From the NCBI GenBank assembly GCA_021324415.1, contig JAJPJF010000124.1, positions 1 through 64,000 on the forward strand: 64,000 nucleotides of DNA. Reading direction: 5' to 3'. Below are positions 47,977-56,571 of this stretch, piece after piece (positions within the stretch are counted from its first letter, which is position 1; each line of letters begins with the position of its first letter). The DNA comes from Nostocales cyanobacterium Centralia_MAG_434. GTDB lineage: Bacteria; Cyanobacteriota; Cyanobacteriia; Cyanobacteriales; Nostocaceae. The translations under genes were made by a program, and so were the position numbers. The notes under the pieces were generated by a model. The model was given only the letters and a program-made list of their open reading frames with translations. It did no database searches and was not told where the DNA came from.

Positions 47977-49020
47977 GTGAGTAAGCAAAACTCTAAAGAA
48001 TTATTGAATCCTGGGTTGGAACAAGCATCGAGCGAAAGTTACAAATTTAGCTGGTTTGATTGGTTGTGTTTGTGGTATCCCCCTGGATGGTTGATTTTAG
48101 TTAATCGCCACTGGCAACGCTATCACAAAGATCCTGATGGATGGAATTGGTTAGAGTATGGGTTATTTTTAATCCCTGGTGGCTTCTATTTAGCATTGCT
48201 GCTTCGCTGGTTGCGTCTTGGTTGTCGTTCACCACGCACCAAAGCTGAAGAGTTTAACCCACATTACCAACAAGCATTTGCCCAAGAGGTGCTTGCACCA
48301 ATTGTTAAATATTATTTTTCGGGTGAATTGCAACAAATTGAAAATTTGCCACAGACTGGACCAATGATTGTGGCAATGAATCATGCAGGGATGTGTTTTC
48401 CTTGGGATTTTTTGGTATTAAGCTACTTGTTAAATAAAGCGAGAGGGTGGGTAGTGCAACCCTTAGCTGGTTTATCGTTGTTTGATCATCCTTGGATAGT
48501 TTGGTGGTTACCACCTGGTTGGTCACAGGTTTTAGGTGCAGTGAGAGCAGAGTTAACTGATTTTGAGGCAGCTATACAAAAACGTACAATTTTGCTGTAT
48601 GCTCCAGAAGGTTTACGAGGACCAAGAAAAGGTTGGCGAAGACGTTATCAGTTAGAAAAGTTTGATTTGAGCTTTATGCAGTTGAGCCAACGTTATCAAG
48701 TCCCAATATTACCTGTTGTTTGCGTGGGAAATGAGAATTTACATCCATGGAGTTTAAATTTTAAAAAATTGCAAAGGCTGTTAAAATTGCCTTTTTTGCC
48801 TTTATCGCCTTTGATGCTGCTATTTATTCTCTTTCCTTCAATGGGTATTTGGGCAAACCATAGTCGCCTACGTTACTTTATTCAACCTTTGACGGAACCT
48901 GATTTATCAGAAGGGTTAGAGGCTGGTTCAACAAATCAAGGGCGTTCAGTTGCTTATAGAAAAGCACAAGAATTGCGAGAAAAAATGCAAAGTCAAATTG
49001 AAGATTTGCCAAAACGGTAG
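47977..49020 (+). CDS. PlsC-like lysophospholipid acyltransferase family protein
   Basis: A membrane-associated acyltransferase of about 347 residues. A hydrophobic segment occurs early (YGLFLIPGGFYLALLLRWLR) and another late (LPFLPLSPLMLLFILFPSMGIW). The acyltransferase core has ENLPQTGPMIVAMNHAGMCFPWDFLVLSYLL and LYAPEGLRGPRKGWRRRYQLEKFDLSFMQLS, followed by VPILPVVCVGNENLHPW. Normal enzymes have NH-x4-D and FPEGTRS. Here the spacing is His-x7-Asp and the second motif reads APEGLRGPR, so it is a divergent branch and its activity is not certain. The frame opens with TTG at 47971; I use the GTG at 47977. Its last 28 bp overlap the 3' end of the convergent regulator gene. Confidence 0.8.
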   Translation: MSKQNSKELLNPGLEQASSESYKFSWFDWLCLWYPPGWLILVNRHWQRYHKDPDGWNWLEYGLFLIPGGFYLALLLRWLRLGCRSPRTKAEEFNPHYQQAFAQEVLAPIVKYYFSGELQQIENLPQTGPMIVAMNHAGMCFPWDFLVLSYLLNKARGWVVQPLAGLSLFDHPWIVWWLPPGWSQVLGAVRAELTDFEAAIQKRTILLYAPEGLRGPRKGWRRRYQLEKFDLSFMQLSQRYQVPILPVVCVGNENLHPWSLNFKKLQRLLKLPFLPLSPLMLLFILFPSMGIWANHSRLRYFIQPLTEPDLSEGLEAGSTNQGRSVAYRKAQELREKMQSQIEDLPKR

Positions 49021-49682
49021 CCTTTTCCATATACAGTATGAATCAATGGTGTTTCATGAGCTACTTCAATTTTGCGCCGTAGAAGGCGAATTAATGCTGC
49101 TATGACATTACTACTAGGCTGTTCACCTTCTTTCCACAAATGTTGCAGAATCTGGGTGTGAGTCAGTAGTTGTTCTGAGTGTTCCATGAAGTATTGCAGC
49201 AACTGGCTTTCTTTTTCCGATAGTTCTATTAACCGTCCTTGGCGATAAGCTACTTGATTTTCGCAATCAAGTTCTAAATCAGCTACGGTTAGCTTGGGGC
49301 TTATTGTGCAAAGAGTTTGGGAAGCAGCACGACGTAACAACGCACGAACTCGTGCTAGTAACTCTCTTAATTCAAAAGGTTTGACTAAGTAGTCATCAGC
49401 ACCAGCATCCAAACCTTCTACTCGGTCGTCTAACGTATCTTTGGCGGTGAGAAATAAGACAGGTGTAGTTTTGCCTTGGTCTCGCAATTCTTGACAAATC
49501 TCTAACCCTGTTTTCCCTGGCAACATCCAATCTAGGATGAGTAGATCGTAACTGCCAGCTTCTACATACTTGTAGCCTTGTATTCCATCATAAGCTTTAT
49601 CAACACTGTATCCTTCACGCATCAACACACGACTCAAAGGATCAGTGAGCTCAACTTCATCATCAACTACCAAAATTTTCAT
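48993..49682 (-). CDS. rppA: OmpR/PhoB-family response regulator, RppA-like
   Basis: A 229-residue two-component regulator. The receiver has KILVVDDEVELTDPLSRVLMREGYSVD, the phosphorylated Asp in LLILDWMLPGKTG, and KPFELRELLARVRALLRR. The winged-helix DNA-binding domain has LTVADLELDCENQVAYRQGRLIELSEKESQLLQYFMEH and IRLLRRKIEVAHETPLIHTVYGKGYRF. It most resembles RppA, which regulates photosystem genes and nickel/redox responses in Synechocystis; the name is by similarity only. The partner histidine kinase is not adjacent. The frame opens at 49706, but the ATG at 49682 gives the standard start. It overlaps the convergent acyltransferase gene by 28 bp. Confidence 0.9.
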   Translation of the reverse strand: MKILVVDDEVELTDPLSRVLMREGYSVDKAYDGIQGYKYVEAGSYDLLILDWMLPGKTGLEICQELRDQGKTTPVLFLTAKDTLDDRVEGLDAGADDYLVKPFELRELLARVRALLRRAASQTLCTISPKLTVADLELDCENQVAYRQGRLIELSEKESQLLQYFMEHSEQLLTHTQILQHLWKEGEQPSSNVIAALIRLLRRKIEVAHETPLIHTVYGKGYRFGKSSI

Positions 49683-49840
49683 AACAATTTTGGATTTTAA
49701 CCGCAAATGGACGCAGATAATTTAAACTGAATATCTTACAGACTTCACCGCTATCCATTAATCTTAAGGACACTTGACTTGAGTCAGGGAAGCTACTCAC
49801 GCTCATGTCCTCCTCAACTTAAAATCTAACACATTGCTAT

Positions 49841-50485
49841 ATGCTTACTGTCGCACTGCCAAAAGGGGAACTTCTCAAAAATAGCATCAACCTACTGCAA
49901 TCTGTTGGGTTGGACTTTAGTGCTTTCTTGGATTCAGGTAATCGTCAACTTCAAATTCTCGACTCTAGTGGCAAGGCGAAAGGTCTGTTGGTGCGAACAC
50001 AGGATGTACCAGTTTATGTAGAATATGGTCAAGCACAACTGGGCATTGTCGGGTACGATGTGCTACGAGAGAAAAAGCCACAAGTTGCTCACTTGGTCGA
50101 TTTAAAATTTGGGCACTGTAGGATGTCAGTGGCAGTTAAGGAATCCAGTGCTTACCGTTCAGCATTACAATTGCCCCCTCATGGTCGAGTGGCTTCTAAA
50201 TATGTAAATTGCGCTTGGGAATTTTTCCACAGTCTGGATCTACCTGTGGAAATTGTGCCTCTGTATGGATCAGTGGAACTAGGACCAATTACAGGTATGT
50301 CTGAGGCGATCGTGGACTTAGTTTCTACGGGACGGACATTGCGCGAAAATGGTTTGATTGAAATTGAAACCTTGTTCGCAAGTACGGCGCGGTTAATTGC
50401 TCATCCTTTAAGTTATCGCTTGAATACAGGTGATTTGCACAATTGGGTTGAGCAAGTTCGTTTCTCAGTTCTCTCAAGTGTATAG
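49841..50485 (+). CDS. hisG: ATP phosphoribosyltransferase, short form
   Basis: HisG joins ATP and PRPP in the first step of histidine synthesis. The 214-residue length is the short form, which needs the regulatory subunit HisZ; no hisZ is in the window. The family marks are [26 protein letters not shown], the [21 protein letters not shown] block, [16 protein letters not shown], and the PRPP-binding loop in [21 protein letters not shown]. The start is immediate and natural. The gene is single with no other his gene near. Confidence 0.96.
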   Translation: MLTVALPKGELLKNSINLLQSVGLDFSAFLDSGNRQLQILDSSGKAKGLLVRTQDVPVYVEYGQAQLGIVGYDVLREKKPQVAHLVDLKFGHCRMSVAVKESSAYRSALQLPPHGRVASKYVNCAWEFFHSLDLPVEIVPLYGSVELGPITGMSEAIVDLVSTGRTLRENGLIEIETLFASTARLIAHPLSYRLNTGDLHNWVEQVRFSVLSSV

Positions 50486-50596
50486 TATCTAGGGTATTAA
50501 TCAGATGTTGATACCATTTCACACAATTCTTGATACCAATCCCTTTCCATGTCTTCTGAGGTATCAGGTTTATCGTGAAACGGTATCAGTTATGGG

Positions 50597-52279
50597 TTAA
50601 ACGTTAGGTGGTAGGGTACGATCGCCTCTAAAAGCAGCAAGCAATTCTCGCACCTGCTGTGCGGCAATGTCGCGTGCGCCTAAGCCAAAAGCAAGGGCAA
50701 TTGCGACTGCGATTGAACCCAATAACAATCCAAACGCCAAGTTGACAATACTGCTAGCAATACCGATTTGCTGTAACGCCATTGCACTGACAAAGGCAAG
50801 AATTGCTATGCGTGCAATTTGTCCTAAGATGAGAGCTTGACGATCGCCTGAACTGGTGATGATGTTAAACGCCAAATTTGCGAGGAACAGTCCCACAGCA
50901 AAGACGATCAGTCCTGCCAAAATCCTGCCAAAAATCACGACTAGACCACTGACCAATGCTGTTAGTGCTGGAATGTCTAAAATATCAACAGCGGCGACTG
51001 TGGCAAAGAGCATGATACCGACAAATACCACAATGCCAACAATTTCTGATGGTGTACGAATTGTGGATACAGAAGTAGTGACATCTGGTTCTGTGGTTCG
51101 TCTCACCCTTGGTGGTAAACCAAGAATAGAAAAAATGTTGTCGAAGCCAATACTAGTGAGAATATTAGTGACAAGTTCTGCTACAAATCTGCCAATAAAG
51201 TAAGCTGCGATTAACACAATCACCGCTGCGAAAATGGCAGGGAGAGTGTTGAGGATTCGTTGCAGCATTGCGATCGCTGGTACAGAAATAGCATCAATTT
51301 GCAAAGCATGAAGTGCGGCGATCGCAACAGGAATCAAAATTAATACATAAACAATCGTGCCAATGATTCCTGAAAGTGATTGTCCAGGGGTTGTTTGCCG
51401 TAACCCAAACTGGGTACCTAGCCGATCAACTCCTGCTGACGCTAGCAAATTTGTTACAATCCGTCGGATTAAGGTAGCAAGAAACCACCCCACAGCAGCA
51501 ATCAGTAAGGCTGCTAGGATATTTGGTAGAATTGCGAGAATTTCTGTGATCAGAACCTGTACTGGTTGTAGCGCTTGATTTAGAGCAAGAGCATTCAGAA
51601 TCGGCAACAGAAATAGTAGCAAAATGAACCAATAAAGAGCATTGCCAATCGTTTCACTTAGAGGCAATTGATTTGAAGTAGAAGGTGTATCAATGCTAGG
51701 TGGCGGACTTAATCGCTCATCCAACCTTAATGCACGCAGTCCCCGTATTGTCACGAACTTGACAATTGTGGCTATCCCCCAGGCGATAGCAAACAGGATA
51801 GCCGCACTCACCACCCTGGGTAGATATCCAATCACTTGCTCGAGGAAAGTGTTGAAGGGTTGAGAAACCGCTGGCAAATTTAGTGCTTGCAAAACGGCAA
51901 CGATAGTCAGTAGGACAATAATCCAAAAGACAAAGCCAGAGATTAAGTTTTCTACTCGAGGCAATTCTCTGTCTTCAGGACGGCCTATAACCCCAGCCGC
52001 AATCCGGTTATCAATGTTAGTACGGTTGAGGATTCCCCGCACAATTGCAGATGCGATCGCTGCAATCACCAAGCCGATCAATAGAATCACCACTGCAGCA
52101 AGCAAAGTGGGAATAAAATTAACCAACTGTGCAAGAAGTTGCTGCCCATAGTTCCCACTTACCACCACACCTTGATTAAGCGGTGCAGTTTGTGGTGCTT
52201 GGGCTAGTATTTGTTGTCCTTTGAGTGACACATTACCATAGTGCAGACTGGCGGTTATTTCTTGCCAAGTTCCGTTCAT
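50597..52279 (-). CDS. Multi-pass protein with repeated conserved TM-helix (MscS-related) units
   Basis: A 560-residue inner-membrane protein with at least ten hydrophobic helices. The TM_helix motif found in small-conductance mechanosensitive channels of the CmpX group recurs four times: LLAAVVILLIGLVIAAIASAIV, ILAALLIAAVGWFLATLIRRIV, IFAAVIVLIAAYFIGRFVAELV and ILAGLIVFAVGLFLANLAFNII. The end, SIAVAIALAFGLGARDIAAQQVRELL, resembles the pore helix of MscS, but no MscS beta domain follows. It is probably a channel or osmotic sensor of the CmpX type. An N-terminal amphipathic segment (about 30 residues) precedes the first helix. Confidence 0.85.
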   Translation of the reverse strand: MNGTWQEITASLHYGNVSLKGQQILAQAPQTAPLNQGVVVSGNYGQQLLAQLVNFIPTLLAAVVILLIGLVIAAIASAIVRGILNRTNIDNRIAAGVIGRPEDRELPRVENLISGFVFWIIVLLTIVAVLQALNLPAVSQPFNTFLEQVIGYLPRVVSAAILFAIAWGIATIVKFVTIRGLRALRLDERLSPPPSIDTPSTSNQLPLSETIGNALYWFILLLFLLPILNALALNQALQPVQVLITEILAILPNILAALLIAAVGWFLATLIRRIVTNLLASAGVDRLGTQFGLRQTTPGQSLSGIIGTIVYVLILIPVAIAALHALQIDAISVPAIAMLQRILNTLPAIFAAVIVLIAAYFIGRFVAELVTNILTSIGFDNIFSILGLPPRVRRTTEPDVTTSVSTIRTPSEIVGIVVFVGIMLFATVAAVDILDIPALTALVSGLVVIFGRILAGLIVFAVGLFLANLAFNIITSSGDRQALILGQIARIAILAFVSAMALQQIGIASSIVNLAFGLLLGSIAVAIALAFGLGARDIAAQQVRELLAAFRGDRTLPPNV

Positions 52280-52770
52280 ATTTTTGTGATGGTAATTTTA
52301 GGCTTTCTGGGAAAAGATACATAATTTGCTCATTTCCTAGAATTTGAGGTAAATAATACTAGTTATTTTTGTATATTTCAATATGTATTTTTATGCACTT
52401 CTATGTTGATGAGTATCTAACTTATAAAAGTCTTATATAAAGTAAAAATGTATCTTTTCTTGATGACGGTATTTATGTTAATTTTTAAGATTCAGAAAAA
52501 ATAATTTTGTGAGATATATAGCAATCCTATAGCAGTCCTATTTGATTTATGAAAATTCCAAACCACAGAAACCCGGTTTCTCAAACCTCACAAATGAAAT
52601 AGGACTACTATATAGCAATCCTATAGCAGTCCTATTTCATTTATGAAAGTTCCAAATTACTAGGTATAATTTACTGCTGTGGCGGTCACTGCCTACGAAA
52701 AACTTACGTGATAGACATTTTTAGCTCATAGGAAAATAGCTATGAACATTAAGATTTCAAAAAAGAAAAT
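52280..52770. other. AT-rich spacer with MITE-like element
   Basis: A 491-bp gap between the channel gene and the HAD gene, both on the minus strand. It holds an 85-bp inverted-repeat element (52528-52612) and a partial second copy (52609-52656), given separately. No coding signal was seen. Confidence 0.5.
52528..52612. mobile_element. MITE-like element with 21-bp terminal inverted repeats
   Basis: TATAGCAGTCCTATTTGATTT (52528-52548; 21 bases) and the complement of 52592-52612 agree at 19 positions. Between them lies a near-palindrome, AGAAACC-C-GGTTTCT (52567-52581). There is no coding capacity. A further copy of the left end with its flank (52609-52656) follows in direct orientation, at a period of 94 bp from the sequence starting at 52515, so a tandem or nested insertion is likely. 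No transposase is present to name the family. Confidence 0.6.
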
Positions 52771-53439
52771 TTAGCTTGCTAAAGGTGAATGCTCGTAGTG
52801 TGCCAGCAGGTCAGCAGGAGCGTTATAGATGGCGATCGCACCATTGAGTTGAGTATCATCAAAGCCACCACAACGAAACGCAATCACCCCAACCCCTACT
52901 TTTCCAGCAGACTCAATATCATAAGGAGTATCACCCAACATCACCACTTGCTCAGGCGGCATTTTTAGCTTCTTCAAAGCAGCTGCTACAGGATCAGGAT
53001 CTGGTTTAGAAGCATCAGTATCACTTGAGGTGATTGCATCATCTTGACTTAGAAGATCATCAATTTGTGCAGCTTTCAATAAAACAGAAAGCTCTTCAGT
53101 TGATGCCGAACTAGCAATGATTAAACGCAACCCATTAGAGCGCATTTTTAATATAAGTTCTCTTCCACCAGGAGCAGGCTCAAGACTAGATTTAAACTTA
53201 TTGATAATCAGCTCTTTGCGGCGATCGGCAATTTCCTTTCCCTTTCCTTCCTTGCCGGAAAGTCCTGGTGCAAACTTAGGAATGATGTGGTCAGCTCCCA
53301 TCCCAATTAAAGGTCGAACTTGGTCAAACTTTACCTCATAACCAAAAGCAGCAAATGCTTCTACCCAGGCTTGAGCATGGGCATCATTACTGAGAACAAG
53401 GGTTCCATCTATATCCAAAAGGACGCTTTGTAATACCAT
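52771..53439 (-). CDS. HAD superfamily phosphatase (phosphoglycolate phosphatase/beta-PGM-like)
   Basis: A haloacid dehalogenase-type hydrolase of 222 residues. Motif I is LLDIDGTLVLSN near residue 8, motif II IIASSAS near residue 108, the Lys of motif III in DASKPDPDPVAAAL and motif IV in VVMLGDTPYDIESAGKVG. The helical cap (HAQAWVEAFAAFGYEV...LIINKFKSSLEPAPGG) fits the subclass of phosphoglycolate phosphatase and beta-phosphoglucomutase. It lies alone on the minus strand. A specific substrate cannot be assigned. Confidence 0.9.
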   Translation of the reverse strand: MVLQSVLLDIDGTLVLSNDAHAQAWVEAFAAFGYEVKFDQVRPLIGMGADHIIPKFAPGLSGKEGKGKEIADRRKELIINKFKSSLEPAPGGRELILKMRSNGLRLIIASSASTEELSVLLKAAQIDDLLSQDDAITSSDTDASKPDPDPVAAALKKLKMPPEQVVMLGDTPYDIESAGKVGVGVIAFRCGGFDDTQLNGAIAIYNAPADLLAHYEHSPLAS

Positions 53440-53519
53440 TGTGAAACTTCCTATTGATTTTCGCTCTGCACTGCCACCACATTAGCGGGAAGTTAACACG
53501 AGGACCTCTTCCTAAATCC

Positions 53520-54017
53520 TTAGTTGATCTGACACTGCTGGATATGGGTGTCTAAGTTGATTAACTCAGTCCAAGTCTGAATTTCAATAATGCCATGAGC
53601 TATGAGCTGACGAGATGTTTGAAAGGCTTGGACAGACAAGGCTGTGTTTGAGTCAAAGTGACCATCAATAGCACCACGATAATAGTGAATACTTTTGAGT
53701 TCCTCTTGCACAGCTTTTACAAATGAACCAGTGCTCCCTAAACTGAGTTGTGGTAAGCTACTCACTCCTTCGCACAAGTAAGCCCAAGTCTTGGGTCCAA
53801 CAATACCATCGACAGGCAAAAATACAAGACACTGGAGATACTTGACCAAAACTAGAGTATTTTGACCAAAGTAACCTGTAACAGCAACCTCATGTTGAAA
53901 ATACGGTAATTCTAAGAGCCGTTGATTCAGCAATTTTTGCATTTCTGTAACTGCTGAACCACTTGAACCAATGACTAAAAATGGTCTATTGATAGGAAAT
54001 ATAGTTTTGCTAGCCAT
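53520..54017 (-). CDS. Tandem peptidoglycan-binding domain protein
   Basis: A 165-residue protein with two PG_binding_1 domains: about residues 14-80 (LVIGSSGSAVTEMQKLLNQRLLE...VTGYFGQNTLVLVKYLQCLVFLPVDGIVGPKTWAYL) and 90-155 (LSLGSTGSFVKAVQEELKSIHYYRGAIDGHFDSNTALSVQAFQ). There is no catalytic domain, so it probably anchors to cell wall or acts as an accessory. No signal peptide is seen from the ATG at 54017; the frame does go on to 54119, but the extension is not signal-like. The next gene upstream codes an exported protein of unknown role. Confidence 0.8.
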   Translation of the reverse strand: MASKTIFPINRPFLVIGSSGSAVTEMQKLLNQRLLELPYFQHEVAVTGYFGQNTLVLVKYLQCLVFLPVDGIVGPKTWAYLCEGVSSLPQLSLGSTGSFVKAVQEELKSIHYYRGAIDGHFDSNTALSVQAFQTSRQLIAHGIIEIQTWTELINLDTHIQQCQIN

Positions 54018-54129
54018 AAGGTAAATATTTTTTGATGTTTTTAAAATTACAAAATAAAGGTTGACTTCAGGGTGTGTATCTAACCTTCTGTAGTCCCGCC
54101 GAAATTGGAGGGACAACAATAGGTAGAGG

Positions 54130-54681
54130 TCACAAAGCAGCGGTGTATCGTGGATGTCTTAAATTTGACTTCTTGACTGGAATCACTTCAAACTCGAAAA
54201 AAGCAATACGATGATCAGCAATGTAGACTTCTATTGTATGCTTACCAGTTGGGTCGCCGTGAAGGACAGTCCAACGGTTTTGGATGAAACCATTTTTTGC
54301 TGATTGTGTGCGTGTAGTTATTCCTTGAGCTCCATCTGTGGCGATTGAGAAGTTTTCCCCATTATCCGTACTCCAACTTTCTGGCAGTTTTGGCAATCGC
54401 AGGACTTCTCGCCATGTCACTTCACCATGGTATTCCTTAAGCTGAATCCGCCATCCATATTGACTTCCCTCATTTAATGGCACTTTTGTTGTAGGAGTAA
54501 AAGTTACTTTATTATGATTGTCAACTTTAAAAAGCCCGAACTCAGCATGACTGACGACAATAGGTTTGGAGGCTCTCTGCTCAGAGGAGGTGATAGCATT
54601 GACTGCAAAGGACGCTATGACCCAGGTTGTTAGCAAGGAAGAAGCTATTACTACTGTCGTTACCCAATTTCTCAATTGCAT
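54130..54681 (-). CDS. Exported or membrane-tethered protein of unknown function
   Basis: I do not recognise a family. Of 183 residues the first 30 form a signal anchor (NWVTTVVIASSLLTTWVIASFAVNAI). The rest is beta-rich with Trp residues at strand ends (YGWRIQLKEYHGEVTWREVLRLP, GFIQNRWTVLHGDPTGKHTIEVYIADHRIAFFEFEV), suggesting a single immunoglobulin-like or jellyroll domain outside the membrane. The frame opens at 54753; the ATG at 54681 (MQLRNWVTT) gives a proper signal anchor. Position between a peptidoglycan-binding protein and a PstS-like protein suggests a cell-envelope role. Confidence 0.65.
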   Translation of the reverse strand: MQLRNWVTTVVIASSLLTTWVIASFAVNAITSSEQRASKPIVVSHAEFGLFKVDNHNKVTFTPTTKVPLNEGSQYGWRIQLKEYHGEVTWREVLRLPKLPESWSTDNGENFSIATDGAQGITTRTQSAKNGFIQNRWTVLHGDPTGKHTIEVYIADHRIAFFEFEVIPVKKSNLRHPRYTAAL

Positions 54682-54957
54682 AACTTTTCTGATAAAAACT
54701 AACCCTTCATTGGTACACGAAGTAGATTTCTTTTTCAGATACACTCCGAACACTTTGAGAAACTGTCACCCTATTAACAGCCCCTACCTCACCCGAAGGC
54801 AGGCAGGGGTAATTGACTGTGTGGGTTCGCCGGATTTTCGTAAAACTTTCTTGTACGTTGCACAGCAACTTAACGCTTACAATTTTGCTTATCTTTATTT
54901 GGTAGATGGTATGGCATGCGGCTTTCTTGACAACTCAAGTCTAACGGCGAATATCTC

Positions 54958-56046
54958 TTATTTTCCCTCGTTAACTCCTACGAACCCAGCCTGCTCAATT
55001 GCCTTTTGTCCTTGATCAGTGAGTAAAAGTTTGGCGTAGGTGTCACCTGCTTGCTGTTCTTGAGCTTTGTTGTGCTTAATAATGACAAACAAGCTAGTGA
55101 TTAAGGGATAGCTGCCATTCTTGATAGAGTCAACATTGAGCTGATTACGCTGACTTGGGCACTGTTGAGGCGTTACTAGGGGTTCACGGTAGGGAGGGAT
55201 CATCTTAGTGGCAGTGCGACCTAGTGGCAAAAGTTTCACACTGCATTGAGGCACGACTGCACGAGCAGAAGCATAATATATGCTACCAGGGGTTTTGTTA
55301 ACTTGGCGTAATCCCTCTGTAATGGAATTAACATATTGGACATTAGAGCTAAAGGCTGGTTTTTTTATGTCTTTGTTGCCACCAGATAATATTTCTATCT
55401 CTGCATCCTTAGAAGACAGAGAGAAAGGAGTGATGGATAAATCTGGTCCACCTAAAAGTTTCCAATTGGTAATTTGCCCTAAATAAATCAGCCTTAATTG
55501 GTCAATGGTTAAGCCTTTTACTTTGAGTGATGGGTTAACGACTACCGCTATTCCATCCATGCCAACCTGACGTTGCTCAAGGCTAAAGCCTTGCTGCTTG
55601 GCCATAGCTAACTCCTCGGCCAATAGAGGACGAGAAGACTGAGCAAAGTCTAGTTGTCCATCGAGCAGCATGCGAATACTTGTGCTAGAACTAAGGCGAT
55701 CATTCTTGGGCTGTACATAATGTAGCTGTAGCTCAGGACGAGCACTCTGGATCTGAGAATCGACTATTTGTCGAATAGGTACCCAGGTTGTACTACCACC
55801 ATAGTTAAATGTATTGATCGGAACATCAGCAACTGTCTGAAAAGTTGACTGAGCTTCTGAGGTATTCTCTGCACTTTTGTTAGAAGAAGACTCAGCGTTA
55901 CTACGAACCAATAAGCTTGGTCGCACTAACCACCAGAAGAGCCCAGTAATAACTATAAGTGTCAGGACTTTGCCAATAATTAACCCTCTAAGAAAGGTTA
56001 ATATATCGCCTTGAATTACATACTTTCTTTGCTTTTGCTGATCCAT
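54958..56046 (-). CDS. Membrane-anchored PstS-like substrate-binding protein
   Basis: A 362-residue protein with one N-terminal membrane helix (about residues 24-44: IGKVLTLIVITGLFWWLV) preceded by a basic segment, a Ser-rich linker, then a PBP-like (PstS-type) domain. The domain begins FNYGGSTTWVPIRQIVDSQIQ and has LLDGQLDFAQSSRPLL, MDGIAVVVNPSLKVKGLTIDQLRLIYLGQITNWKLLGGPDLSI and GSIYYASARAVVPQC. The first ligand-binding motif STTW resembles the phosphate-binding SG/ST loop. The anchor replaces a lipoprotein signal. No pst permease genes are near, so it might be a sensor or binding protein not tied to transport. Confidence 0.82.
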   Translation of the reverse strand: MDQQKQRKYVIQGDILTFLRGLIIGKVLTLIVITGLFWWLVRPSLLVRSNAESSSNKSAENTSEAQSTFQTVADVPINTFNYGGSTTWVPIRQIVDSQIQSARPELQLHYVQPKNDRLSSSTSIRMLLDGQLDFAQSSRPLLAEELAMAKQQGFSLEQRQVGMDGIAVVVNPSLKVKGLTIDQLRLIYLGQITNWKLLGGPDLSITPFSLSSKDAEIEILSGGNKDIKKPAFSSNVQYVNSITEGLRQVNKTPGSIYYASARAVVPQCSVKLLPLGRTATKMIPPYREPLVTPQQCPSQRNQLNVDSIKNGSYPLITSLFVIIKHNKAQEQQAGDTYAKLLLTDQGQKAIEQAGFVGVNEGK

Positions 56047-56571
56047 ACTTTTATGTTTCCATACTGATGACTCTGTGAGGATACCAGTGTATTTAAGTAG
56101 TTCATTATGCCATAAACTAACTGAGATTCCTCGCAGTCCAAAATCAACTAAAAGTAGAATGGGTCCGCTAGATTTAAAAAATGATTTAACAATTTAGTTC
56201 TTGAACAAAAAGGAGATGATTGAATAATGTGAATAATATTTACAACAAACCATTACAAAACAAGCTAACAACAAAATAGTAGCTTGATAAAGCTATTCTG
56301 CAATTTGATTTCTCAATAATCTGAGAAAATGAATTAATAGTTAGTATTGAAATGATAAGAGCATAAAATTTTCTAATGAAAGTACAAAAATTTTATATTA
56401 GTATTAGATTTTTTAATTTGTAAAAATATTCCTAAATGTTGATTACAATTTTTTTATTTTTATCTTATGCTAAATCCTACTTATAAACTTTTTTGTATCG
56501 TCTACTCCCAACAGCCTAACCTTTGAAAATTTGTTTACACTTCCTATCGTTTACACTCTTTATCTAAATGC
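56047..56571. other. AT-rich divergent spacer
   Basis: A 525-bp gap between the PstS-like gene and a plus-strand gene. It is very AT-rich in its second half (56330-56470). Promoters of both genes should be here; nothing else was recognised. Confidence 0.45.

Noticed and set aside
54566-55015. Plus-strand 149-codon frame
   Set aside because: It is antisense to two minus-strand genes with clear signal anchor and PstS-like features, and its own protein has no recognisable character.
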